A stretch of DNA of 64,000 nucleotides, taken from NCBI GenBank assembly GCA_950097015.1, contig CATNEN010000025.1, forward strand, positions 124,001 through 188,000, given 5' to 3'. Positions 21,450-30,829 of this stretch are shown here, in pieces; the first letter of the stretch is position 1, and every line of letters starts with the position of its first letter. This DNA comes from Macrostomum hystrix (lineage: Eukaryota; Platyhelminthes; Macrostomidae). The notes under the pieces were generated by a model. The model saw nothing but the letters and a program-made list of their open reading frames with translations. It ran no database searches and had not been told where the DNA came from. The position numbers were made by a program, and so were the translations under genes.

Positions 21450-24400
21450 TCAAACGTACTCTTGTGAAGCAGTCTCCATCAGCCTGATAAGGTTGTTCAA
21501 TCCGAACATATAGCCGTCTTCGTGACTCCCAGGTGTCCATGGAATCGTGTGCAGCAGGCGACCATCCTCCGGCCTTGGCAGGGTCTTCGCAAAGTCAATC
21601 ATCCAGACGCCGGTGTGCAAATTCTCGTCGTGCAGAAAGAGCAGTGACGAGCCAATGAACTGCGATGATTGCGAGGCGTATTTAAGACGTTTCGAAAATT
21701 ATTGGTCCCATATAATTGCATCCGAAAATTTCTCTTTTTTCAGCAAATGCATTGCCTTCCTCGCCACTTCTGTCTTCGTCCTGTTGACGAAATACTCCTT
21801 GTTGATCTGGTGGTTGACTTATACAAAAATGTATTGTATCAATGAAGCGATTCCACCCCCTGACACTCACCTCATGTGTGGCAAAGAATTCAGACTTCTC
21901 TAGAGCAGACTTGAGATCGCGTAGCCTGGCAGCAAACGATCGCATCACAATGGAGTTGAAAGCGCAGAAGTAGTGTATAACGCGCAGCACCTGCCCGATT
22001 AGCGTAGTGTTAGGTGCCAATTGTACGAGTACTAACGGTCAGGACAGATGCACTTATCAGCAAGCATCGGTGGTTCAGTGGTAGAATGCTCGCCTGCCAC
22101 GCGGGCGGCCCGGGTTCGATTCCCGGCCGATGCAACGTTTTTCATATTTTTTTACTTTTAGCAAGGTCAAGAATTAATAATAATACCACAAATTAAAATA
22201 TCATAATTAATTATTTACCTCGATTTCCGTCTTCAGCGTCTTCAAATTGCGAGTATAGACCGAACATGTATCCGGGTCTCTTGTCTGTTTGGCGCGAGAA
22301 TATCATGAAGTTTTGTTACTAAGTAGTATAGTGAAAAGAAATAATGTATTTTTTACTAACAGACTGACCTTTATTGCTTCCAATCGAAAACCTAAAGAAA
22401 CAGTTGTACTCTCTTGCTCTCGAAACTAAAACGCAAGATTGAGATTGGCTACTGACATATACAATGTGCTAGTGAAATCATGTTTTTTTCTTGGCTGTTT
22501 GCTAACATTCGAGTAAGTATCGAAGAGTTTGATTACAGTATTTGGTGTACGAGACAATTAACAATCCAGTTGAAATGTCTTTAAGAGGCAAGAAGAATAG
22601 TTAATAAATACTGTAGGCCTATTCATTGCTAAGTGAGTGTGAATCAGTTTATAGATGTGAGTAAAGATGGAGTTGTGTGAATCAGAAGCATATATACTAA
22701 GATGCTTGTATGCAACAAATCGATATCAGACTTACCAGCATGTACCTCAGCTTCGTGATGGCGCCAATTTGCCTCTCTGCCTCCGTGAGTTGGTTCGGGC
22801 CGAGGGTCATCATCTTTTTGTACAGGTCGGGCCTAAGTTCCGGATTGTCAGTGTCGGACTCCAGAAAAGTCCGGCAGCCCATCTTCACGTCCATGATGCT
22901 GGGCCCGGTGAAGTGCTGCATCAGGTCCTCCAGCTCCAGGAAGCCTGTAGATCATACCAAGCGTGGTTTCTCAAACACACACTCTCTCTCTGTAGCATCC
23001 AATTGTAAACGAAAAATCTAAAGTTAGAATCGCGTCCTAAAACTACCCTAATTTTAGCACTCGACTCAAGAGCACACCTGAGGCTGTTTGCCCGCAGACT
23101 AGCTTTTTTGCAGAAATTTCAAGGATAACGAATGCCTTTATGCTTGAGCTCATGCTTGAGAAACAACTCAAGAAGCTGAAGCTGTTATTAAAAATAGAAT
23201 CTGCTCTGACAACAAAAACCTCTGAAAATCGCAGATTACTTTGTTATTGATTCGGTCGCGACATGCGAAGGAGTCAACTGATTTGGAAGTTGAATCGCCT
23301 TCCGAAGTTTCGTGTAACAGCTAGGTATCGCATCACTTAAGGCACCACCGTTTCCTGTGACTGCGTTGTAATTTTAACAAGGACAACTAGGAGAAGAAGG
23401 ATGGAAAACTACGTTTCTTAGAAAAAGTTTAGGAGGCCGCAGACGGAGATGACGAAGAATACACAGGATCATCATCAACTGGGGATCATTGTCAACTGTG
23501 GGATCATTGTAAACTGGGGGATCATTGTCAACTGGGGGATCATTGTCAACTGGGGGATCATTGTCAACTGGGGGTTCATTGTCAACTGGGGGATCATTGT
23601 CAACTGGGGGATCATTGTCAACTGGGGGATCATCATCAACTGGGAGATCATCATCAACGGGGGGATCATTGTCAACTGGGGGTTCATTGTAGCTCTAAAA
23701 AGCTGTAAATTCAGCTGCTAAAAAGTATATACTAGACGAATTAAAAGTTTTTCTGCTCCCCGAAGGGGGGCAAAACTTGCTAGTACTCATTACTAAACTG
23801 TTTCGATTTCTGACAAAACTTCATTTCTGAAAGCAACGATATCACTGATATCTGATCAGTGATCAAGTAAATAATTATTCAGGAATAAAGCTTTGCAAAA
23901 TTCGTTGGAGCAACATGTTAGGTAAGGTATTTCAAAAGAGGAGCTTCTATGGATCTGCTTCCAAAAGTGTGAAGAAAGTGAAAATTTCGAATCTCCAGAG
24001 TGTATGTTTCGGCGAAAATCAGCCTCCTAAACTTTTTCTAAGAAACATGGTTTCCCATCCTTCTACTCCTTGTGGTCCGTGCATCGTAAATAAATAAGCT
24101 CAATAGTTTATGGCATGTTGACTAATCTCAGAAGAATTAAAAATAATAAAAGCATAGACACGACTGGCTCACACTCTCCATTGAATTCTACTTCTCGATA
24201 GAACTTTGGCACAAAGTCGCCCAGACCGCTTTCTGGCTGCATCAGCTGTCTGTAGGCTGACAATTCGAGCGACTCCGATGACTCTCGACGCTTGAGAATA
24301 GTCCAAGGGCTGGCGACTGTGAAAGCACCTGCATTGATTTAAAATTGCTGTGTGTGTCAGAATTTCCCTTCCGTGCATTTCTGCCACTTCATGTATATTT

Positions 24401-26454
24401 AAGCATCCTATGACTTCCCAATTACTGAACAATGAAATAGCTGCTCACCCGAGTGACCGGACAGCTGCACCCACTCGTTCTTGCGGCCTTGTTCCATGAC
24501 AGCATTCGCCGCATGTGAGCTGCCTGTGAGCTGCAAATGTTTTTCAGTAACCAATGACATATCAGAATTTTTCTCAGCTAAGACTGAAGCTTTGAGAGTG
24601 TAGCCTTATCGCAGGCCTAAATTACCAACAGAAATGCACTTTTAACCTGGGCATAGATTTTGATGGGCCATGCAAACATTATTTAACCTGCCGGCTTGGC
24701 CTGGAGAGGTCGGTGGCAGAGGGGTTAACGCGTTTGCCTCTAGCACCACGGTCCCTAAGTTCGATTCCGCGGCGAGGCCACATTCACTTAAGACGCAGCC
24801 GCGGAGAGAAGGCTTGGGGGCTTGTCCTGTAATTTACGCCCTTGAGGGCCAACCTCCAAGGCACAGTGAGAGTGTACACTGCCTGACGATGAGAAAGTCA
24901 GGGCAGATGTACACACCTGTGTGAGCGTGTGCCTGCGTACAGTATCCGTGTGCGTGTATGCCCAGGAGTCAGCGAAATGGGCAGAATTGCCTCCTCGCTG
25001 GCTGCGGGTCTAGTGTCACCAAATGATGTCCCATTACCCGCAGTCCTGCTGCAATTATTATTATTATTGTGCCGGCTTGGCTCTGCGAAAAAGTACGGGT
25101 TCTCTCACCCCTGGCTCCTCATCAGCATGCAGCTTTAGGGAATGAGAAAATCTCTCATTATCAGTCTGAATCTGCTCACTGAGAAGGCTGCTCTTTGGCC
25201 ACACCCAAGCGCCGGCTTAGAAAGAAATGAGCAAGAAAGAAGGAAAGGGCAGTGAGAATTCTCCGGCGCTTTGGATTCGATTGGAATCCTGGTAAAAAAG
25301 CATGAGATAGCAGTCAGTGTTGTTAGCAAAAAGATCAAATAGAAAATGCCAACTAGGCTGGTGAAAGTGCAAAGTATGTCTCGGATTTTCTCTCGCTCAA
25401 AAAAGAAGCAGTTTTCCTGCAAAATTTTCGTTTCCTTCATTTTATTCGCCGAAAAAAATTTATTAGTGCATCGGCTATGCGCGCGCTCAATTCTGAGTTT
25501 GTCCGAGAAGTTCGTTGCCCCTTGTCTTTCCAAGGGCCAAGCTTCTTCGTTCGCGCGCTCGCTCATGCATCTTATCGAAGAAGTCGTTTCTTAAAAAAAA
25601 GAACCCACAGAGGAATCGTAATTTATGACAAGATGAAGTCTAGCCAGTCTCATGCCCGTTATCTAGCTTGGCTGCGAGGATCGACTCTTGGGACTCGCTA
25701 GAAACCGCACCTTGACAATGAGCTAATCCACATAAGGTAGGATGTGTTTCATGTATGCCGCACAGTTCAGCTGCACAACTATTCTACTTAATTAAGCCAA
25801 GCACTGAGGGCCACGCTATGGTTTATGGCTCACCAGGGCTAGCACGGAGGACTCCACACGCCATGATGCCTGCACAAAAACTCGGTAAATGTCTTCTTCG
25901 TCGCGCCAGTCATGATGGACTCTCGACCAATCTCGCTGCGAGGCCCTAAGCTCCGTCCTTCCCGTGGTTACCGTTGATATTGAATTTGATGCTTCGATGT
26001 TTCGCCCCGAGGCGGCGTCAGTTGCTGACTTTATCGCTCCTGTTGCTGCTGCAGACAATGACTCAGCGTATGCTGCATTTTCTATGCCATTGTTAACTGC
26101 CGCTTCCAACGATTGGCGTCGGCAGCAGCACCGATCGTGAATGCAGCTGCTAGCGCTTGCGCCCATCTTTACTGAGGCTGCTGCTGCTGCTGCCGTTCTT
26201 TCACCTGTAGAATATGTTGAAGGGGCTGGAAACATGTGACGTACTAATTCTATCCTACCAAGAGCCTTATGGTCAAATCTGAAATACATTCATGGATTTA
26301 TATTGCACACACCATTAACCCACTCTAGTCATGCACCTCGATATTATAAAACTTACCTGGATTTGATCGCTTCCTCCAATACTGCTGCTCCAGTATTTTT
26401 TTAAGTTCTTTGAGTCCGATTGCGACCGATTCGATAAAAAGCTGGCTCCCGAAA
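21450..26454 (-). CDS. ITPK: Inositol-1,4,5-trisphosphate 3-kinase, 5' end not identified
   Basis: Minus-strand exons in order: 26454-26357, 26204-25834, 24530-24449, 24328-24173, 22944-22736, 22425-22369, 22284-22219, 21990-21871, 21659-21450 (TGA). All junction phases agree and donors are GTNAGN-like or GTAAAT. The enzyme phosphorylates IP3 to IP4 with ATP, linking calcium and inositol-phosphate signalling. Family landmarks: WVQLSGHSGAF; ILKRRESSE; PSIMDVKMGCRTFLE (the D-K-G inositol-polyphosphate kinase signature region); FREQESTTVSLGFRLEAIK; SEFFATHE then FIGSSLLFLHDENLHTGVWM; MIDFAKTLP (catalytic IDF, where vertebrates have IDFGKT); GSHEDGYMFGLNNLI. The first two listed exons encode a variable N-terminal part (IESVAIGLKELKKILEQQYW, poly-Ala, CCCRR); they join by phase and splice sites only, so they are less certain. 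A possible start exon around 26771-26690 (MSESYSSDQSPLQNEF) could not be phased. Introns hold a tRNA gene, SINE-B and a minisatellite. Confidence 0.92.
22064..22134 (+). tRNA. tRNA-Gly (anticodon GCC)
   Basis: Full 71-nt cloverleaf with acceptor GCATCGG/CCGATGC, discriminator A, A box tggttcagtgg and B box gggttcgattccc, with loop CCTGCCACG. Compared with the common animal tRNA-Gly(GCC), the first anticodon-stem pair is G-C instead of T-A. Both sides changed, so pairing is kept. A pol III terminator (TTTTT, 22138-22142) follows directly. It lies in an intron of the IP3 3-kinase gene on the opposite strand. Confidence 0.97.
22138..22142 (+). terminator. Pol III T-run terminator of tRNA-Gly
   Basis: TTTTT four bases after the tRNA 3' end, with a second longer T run at about 22147-22154 as backup. 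Confidence 0.8.
23387..23436 (-). repeat. Partial copy of repeat family C
   Basis: ggagaagaaggatggaaaac and acgtttcttagaaaaagttt match the end of the family C copies at 23909 and 31333. Confidence 0.7.
23468..23691. repeat. 18-bp minisatellite (about 12 copies)
   Basis: The unit is aactgggggatcattgtc. It is open on both strands (GIIVNW and PQLTMI peptide repeats). It sits in the large IP3 3-kinase intron. Confidence 0.95.
23750..23784 (+). mobile_element. Helitron-like 3' terminus
   Basis: A hairpin (gctcccc, gaag, gggggc) is followed by aaaacttg and ctag (23780-23783) then T, the arrangement of a Helitron 3' end, but with a sequence different from copies A-C. No matching 5' end was identified. 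A second, decayed end in the other orientation (ctagcttttttgcagaaatt) lies at 23108-23127. Confidence 0.5.
23909..24087 (+). repeat. Dispersed repeat family C, copy 1
   Basis: From ggagcaacatgttagg to ctactccttgtggtccgtg. About 180 bp, matching along its whole length the reverse complement of 31333-31533. No coding capacity or TIR is evident. Confidence 0.8.
24700..25045 (+). repeat. SINE-B copy (tRNA-derived), full-length-like
   Basis: The head resembles a class II tRNA (Leu/Ser type): A-box-like gtggcagaggggttaacgcg and B-box-like agttcgattcc. The body includes cttgggggcttgtcctgtaa, gagggccaacctccaaggca and ctgcgggtctagtgtcacca. An (ATT)n tract follows at about 25055-25068. It lies in an IP3 3-kinase intron. 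Confidence 0.85.
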
Positions 26455-27100
26455 CTGGGCAGCGAGAGCAGTTAGCTGGGTGAGAGAGGGGTAGGCTAAA
26501 ATAGCCGCGATGCTATTTGGAGCCGAGCCCCAGGTGTGCCATTCTGCCCCGGGTAGCCAATGGGCTATAGGAAGGGTAAACAGGGACGACAGAGGGTGTG
26601 GTCCCCAATGGGATGGGCCTTGCTTCTGCCCTGCAGCCGCGCGGATCCTTCGTTTCACATTGGGCTGCTGCACCTGTTGGGCTATTTGACCATACTTGAC
26701 TCGCTTTGCCGTGACTGGAACTCATTCTGGAGAGGGCTCTGGTCACTAGAATACGATTCCGACATCTAGACTTTCATCTGAAATTTTAATTACGTTAAAA
26801 TTCCTAATAGCAACTGATCGATAATCATTTTTGGATGCCTTTGTGAATACAAAAGTACATCCAATGGCTTGATCCATGTTTTATATGGCGTGAGTTATCG
26901 AGATAGGCGCACCTGAGAATTATTTATATTTTCATACGATCCTGAGTCGGAAAATTTATTCGAGTTAAATGTGTACTGGCTATTGAGATTCAAATTACCT
27001 TAACAATCTGATATGCTGCCAACACGGCGTTTACCTTGTTAAACTTACTAAGGTAAGACACACTCGATTCCGGATATAAATTAATAATAATTGATTACAC
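26455..27100. other. Upstream region of the IP3 3-kinase gene
   Basis: Open minus-strand frames around 26500-26770 may include a 5' exon (ATG near 26771) or 5' UTR. The remainder is AT-rich without recognisable genes. Confidence 0.4.
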
Positions 27101-27102
27101 CT

Positions 27103-27375
27103 GCCCCAATTGGGCTAGATGTGCAGCCGACAGCACAGCCGCAGCTATTGCGCGGCGCATCTGAAGGCTGCGTACAGCTGTTCAGTCCATGGACTGGGGG
27201 GGACGCCACACCCACCCTCAATTACCCCAGCTAATGCTGGTACCCAATTAGCAGCTGGGTGAACTGAAGCAAAGCAGAGTTAAGCGTCTTTTTAATGGGC
27301 ACACATTGTTCTAGTGGAGTCGGGAATCGAACCCCCGACCTTCAAGTCGTGATTCCGACGCTCTAACCACAACCT
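27103..27375 (-). repeat. SINE-A copy, full-length-like
   Basis: Minus-oriented. Head at the right end (reverse of gttagagcgtcggaatcacg and of the B box, cgggaatcgaacccccgacc), then the gctgctaattgggtaccagc block, the palindrome CAGTCCATGGACTG (27183-27196), and the gcagctattgcgcggcgcat block at the left end. Confidence 0.9.
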
Positions 27376-27520
27376 CTACAACCTCTACCCGTTGCAAAGT
27401 AACGGTCTAACAGTAAAGCAAAAAAATCTAAAGTATGCTCTTTCATTTTTCCTATCGACTTGGCACATTCCAGCCACACAGGGATGGAGCTTCTCTGTGT
27501 TCTCTTGACAGGGACGGGGC

Positions 27521-27712
27521 GATGGTTGTCGGAGAGATAGTTGAGGGGGAGATGGTTGTCGGGGAGATGGTTGAGGGGGAGATGGTTGTCGGGGAGATTG
27601 TTGAGGGGGAGATGGTTGTCGGGGAGATGGTTGAGGGGGAGATGGTTGTCGGGGAGATGGTTGAGGGGGAGATGGTTGTCGGGAAGATAATTGTCAGGGA
27701 GATGGTCTGGAA
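27521..27712. repeat. 30-bp minisatellite (about 6 copies)
   Basis: Unit gatggttgtcggggagatgg followed by ttgaggggga; each unit is two diverged 15-mers. Open on both strands. Confidence 0.93.
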
Positions 27713-28040
27713 ATCTCCTCCTACCAAGTGCCGCACCAGAGCATCTTGGACATTGTTGATCAGAAACTCGACAATTTGATCAGTTAGCTTGATGTTCTTT
27801 TTCCCAGCACGTAAAATACGCTCTCGTCTTCCTGTCACCTCGAACATCAGACGAATGGAGTAAACTGTTTGCGGATTCACTCCTCAACAATCTCTCCACC
27901 AGAAGACCCTCTCCTGTCACGAAGTTATCAAGAAATATTTTGATAAGCCATTGTCTACGTTTATTAGTAGAGTGTTCTATGGTTGCCAAATTGAGCACTG
28001 GCTTTCTTAAATTGAACACAGTTGTAGCATTATTCACCAA
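27713..28040 (-). other. Unidentified broken ORF
   Basis: Two minus-strand frames seem to continue one another: 28040 to about 27885 (with KIFLDNFVTGEGLLVERLL), then about 27880 to 27713 (with KKNIKLTDQIVEFLINNVQD and ALVRHLVGGDF). It is helical, charged and not low-complexity, so it may be a decayed exon or transposon fragment. I do not recognise the family. The 30-bp minisatellite abuts its 3' side. Confidence 0.3.
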
Positions 28041-28182
28041 AGGCAGGTGGGATGTACATTCAACAATCAGGGGTAGGCTGGGGCGATCGATAAATATTAA
28101 CTGGGGTGGGGCACGCTAGCCGACTGGCGGGGCAGGGAACAAGAAAGACATGAAAAATGATAGGGCAGAGGTGAGGGCTGCG

Positions 28183-29300
28183 TCACAACACCTTCAATCA
28201 GAGGAACAAGGCTCATATTTGTCGGCAGGAAGTAAATCTGTAAAAAAAGATTACAAAAATTATCACAATTTCCTGTGATATTGGGACCCTGGTCACACGT
28301 AATTAAAACCGATTGGCCAGTCTTGCTGTCAACATGTTTTCATGATATATATACAATAAACAATATCCCATTTCTCACGCATCCCCGGATGTCCTTCGTG
28401 TGCTCCTCAGTGCGACTAATTTGCAACCAGAGCAAGCTGCAGATGAGCCCCACAAACAGGGTTTGGATGATAGAAAATACGGAAAAAAGCGTCGGTGAGC
28501 CAGGTGAAAGCTGCTGATTGTGAGCGCATTTAGCTGGACGCCCCCCTTCACTCGCGTCACTGGTAGCAGGTTCAAGCCGTGAGACTCATTAAAACTTTTC
28601 AATGATCTCGGGAGCCGCCAGCTTCGAATGTATCACATCCGCATACGATGTCGATTGCCTCCTCGTAGGTCGGATTCAGGTGACCGTGACTTGCGGAGGA
28701 GCAGTTGTCTTATTCGGTAAGGACGACTTCTTTTTTAGACAGAATAGACAAGCCAACAGCCATCATTAGCGAACTCAGCAGGGTCAGATCAGAGAATAGA
28801 TCACCCTGTTGTATGATGTGTTTCCTGATGCCCGAATAACTCTTCTCGAGATCAACTGTAAAGATCAGATTGGTATGATTTTACTAGAACAACTCAAACT
28901 TTAAACTTCATTTGAATACTACGACGTAATCGATACTACAAGCCAATCATCTTTGCAGTCAAGTTACCTGCAGTCAATCAGGTCGACCAGGTCGTCACTC
29001 ACGCATGAAGTCGGCCGGATTCCAGTGCTTGTAAAACGGCCAGTGCTCTCGAAATAGTCGACCATGTTACTATCCGGCCAAAAGCTTCTATAGAGCTTTT
29101 CTTACGGCTGGGCCCCATGACTGCTAACAGCTTGCTGCTCATGGCAATGACACTCGCGTCGTGACATACTTCTTTCCCTCCGGCAAACACGCAGATCCGG
29201 TCGGCAACAAGCATCAGACGCTCTTTCGCAAAGGATCCATTGATCTTTCCGTTTGTTTCCGATGCATTTTGGGGATGTGCGCCGTCGGACATTCCTGCTC
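28183..29300 (-). pseudogene. Tandem ABCG transporter pseudogene
   Basis: A decayed copy of the intact gene at 30830-34901, same strand, about 1.5 kb downstream of it. In minus-strand order: 29300-29102 matches exon 1 (LMLVADRICVFAGGKEVCHD, LLAVMGPSRKK) and keeps a GTAAG donor; 29060-28998 matches only the end of exon 4 and keeps its GTGAGT donor; 28875-28710 matches the start of exon 5 (IRKHIIQQGDLFSDL), with its acceptor but ending in a stop; about 28565-28385 matches the end of exon 5 (VQLNALTISSFHLAHRRFF), with a frameshift; 28237-28183 matches exon 6 (IYFLPTNMSLVPLIEGVV). Exons 2, 3 and most of 4 (rest of Walker A, signature, Walker B) and exons 7-10 are missing. Retained splice sites show DNA-level duplication, not retroposition. 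Confidence 0.88.
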
Positions 29301-29589
29301 CAGAAATGTGATTTTTCACGAAGGTCTGGCCCAAACAATTAAACCTTGCGAATCGCCTAATATTTAGACTTTTCACTGACATATTTCTCAAAAAACAGAA
29401 ACCACACCACAGAGCCAATCTCCGCACTTTCCCGTAGCCCCTCTCCGTCGAAGAGTGCACACAATGCATAATGGCACAGCGTGCAGAAAACTAACTCAAA
29501 TTTGCGAACAAGTGAACTGCGAGAACCATTGAATTTTGCACCGCAGTTTGCGAATGAGTAAACTCACACAGCTTACTGTACTTACTTAC

Positions 29590-29795
29590 TTAAGGCTTGG
29601 GGGCTTGTCGTGCAATTTACGCCCTTGAGGGCCAACCTCCAAGGCACAGTGAAGTGTACACTGCCTGAAGATGAGAAAGTCAGGCCAGATGTACACACCT
29701 GTGTTCAGTATCCGTGTGCGTGTGTGCTCAGGAGTCAGCGAAATGGGAAGAATTGCCTCCTCGCTGTCTGTGGGTCTAGTGTCACCGTCTTCGGT
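29590..29795 (+). repeat. SINE-B copy, 5' truncated
   Basis: Begins within the body (ggcttgggggcttgtcgtgc) and runs to gtgggtctagtgtcacc. Closely similar to the copy at 24815-25020 with small indels. Confidence 0.85.
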
Positions 29796-29799
29796 GGTC

Positions 29800-30829
29800 A
29801 CCTATTTTTATCTAGACGGACTGCTGGACCTTCAAGGGCTACAAATGGTTAAACTAGGCCACTATGGACACCCTGACGCGAATTTCTCCAATTTCACAGA
29901 TCAAGCCTAAATATTAGACGCAGCTCAACCACAGGATACCATCGCCTAGTCTGTCAACCAGTCAGTCACCACCCGACGTTGTAAGAATTCGGCGCTGTCA
30001 AAAAAATTCAGGTGTAGCTCGTATAAAAGCGGGTGGCAAAATGGCTTGGTAGTCCTACTGTTACTAAAACAAAACACAACAATTAAGACATTTGCTGGCA
30101 AACAATTTTATTTTGTGCGTATAAATTCGAGTAAAAAATGTTCTATTCTCGAATGTATTTTCTAGAATCTGTCAATACTAAGCTTCGAAGCTAGGATTCA
30201 AAGCTCGTTGACAAATGTAGCCTCCAACTATAAAACAATGGAGCAACAGTGCAGCAACACAGAAGAACTTCAGGAAAAAAATAAGCTAAAAATATGTCTT
30301 ACAAATCAGTAGCAAATAATGACTTGCAATCTGAAGCTGGATTCAAAGTGCACTCTGGACTCTCGCTTGTTAACAGCTGTGGGGAATTTCAGATTTTTTA
30401 AGCAGAAAGAACTACTTTACGGAATAGCGAGTCATAAAACTATTTGTACACAAATGATAAAAACGTAAATGGCGATGAAAAATCTGCAAAGCATGTTAAC
30501 CCGATTTAATGACTAAAAACTAATTATGTACATACTTAAAACAACGGAAAGCAAATATTATTAAATAGTAAAGCAAGCCAAATATAATCAAACGATTCCA
30601 ACTCTCTTCTTTTGTTAAAATGAGTCTTATACGAGCGTATAATCTTATGGTCACATTTTAACAAATTTGTATTCTCTAAAACAGCTCTTTAACTGATTGA
30701 GGGTAGGATTTCAACAGACTATTGCTTTGTCTCTCATGGAGGGGCAGGTGGTTAAATAGTATCTAATAAAAATTTCCAACAATTTCCACAACAAGAACCT
30801 TGAATATTTTAATATTTTCATAGTGCAAT
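29800..30829. other. AT-rich spacer and 3' flank of the ABCG gene
   Basis: No ORF or repeat recognised. It separates the intact ABCG gene from its pseudogene. Confidence 0.5.

Noticed and set aside
25135-25566. 143-aa minus-strand ORF
   Set aside because: Lies in an IP3 3-kinase intron next to a SINE, no recognisable domain, and no splice sites joining it in phase.
28375-28602. Independent small gene of 75 codons
   Set aside because: It is the frameshifted remnant of ABCG exon 5 and belongs to the tandem pseudogene.
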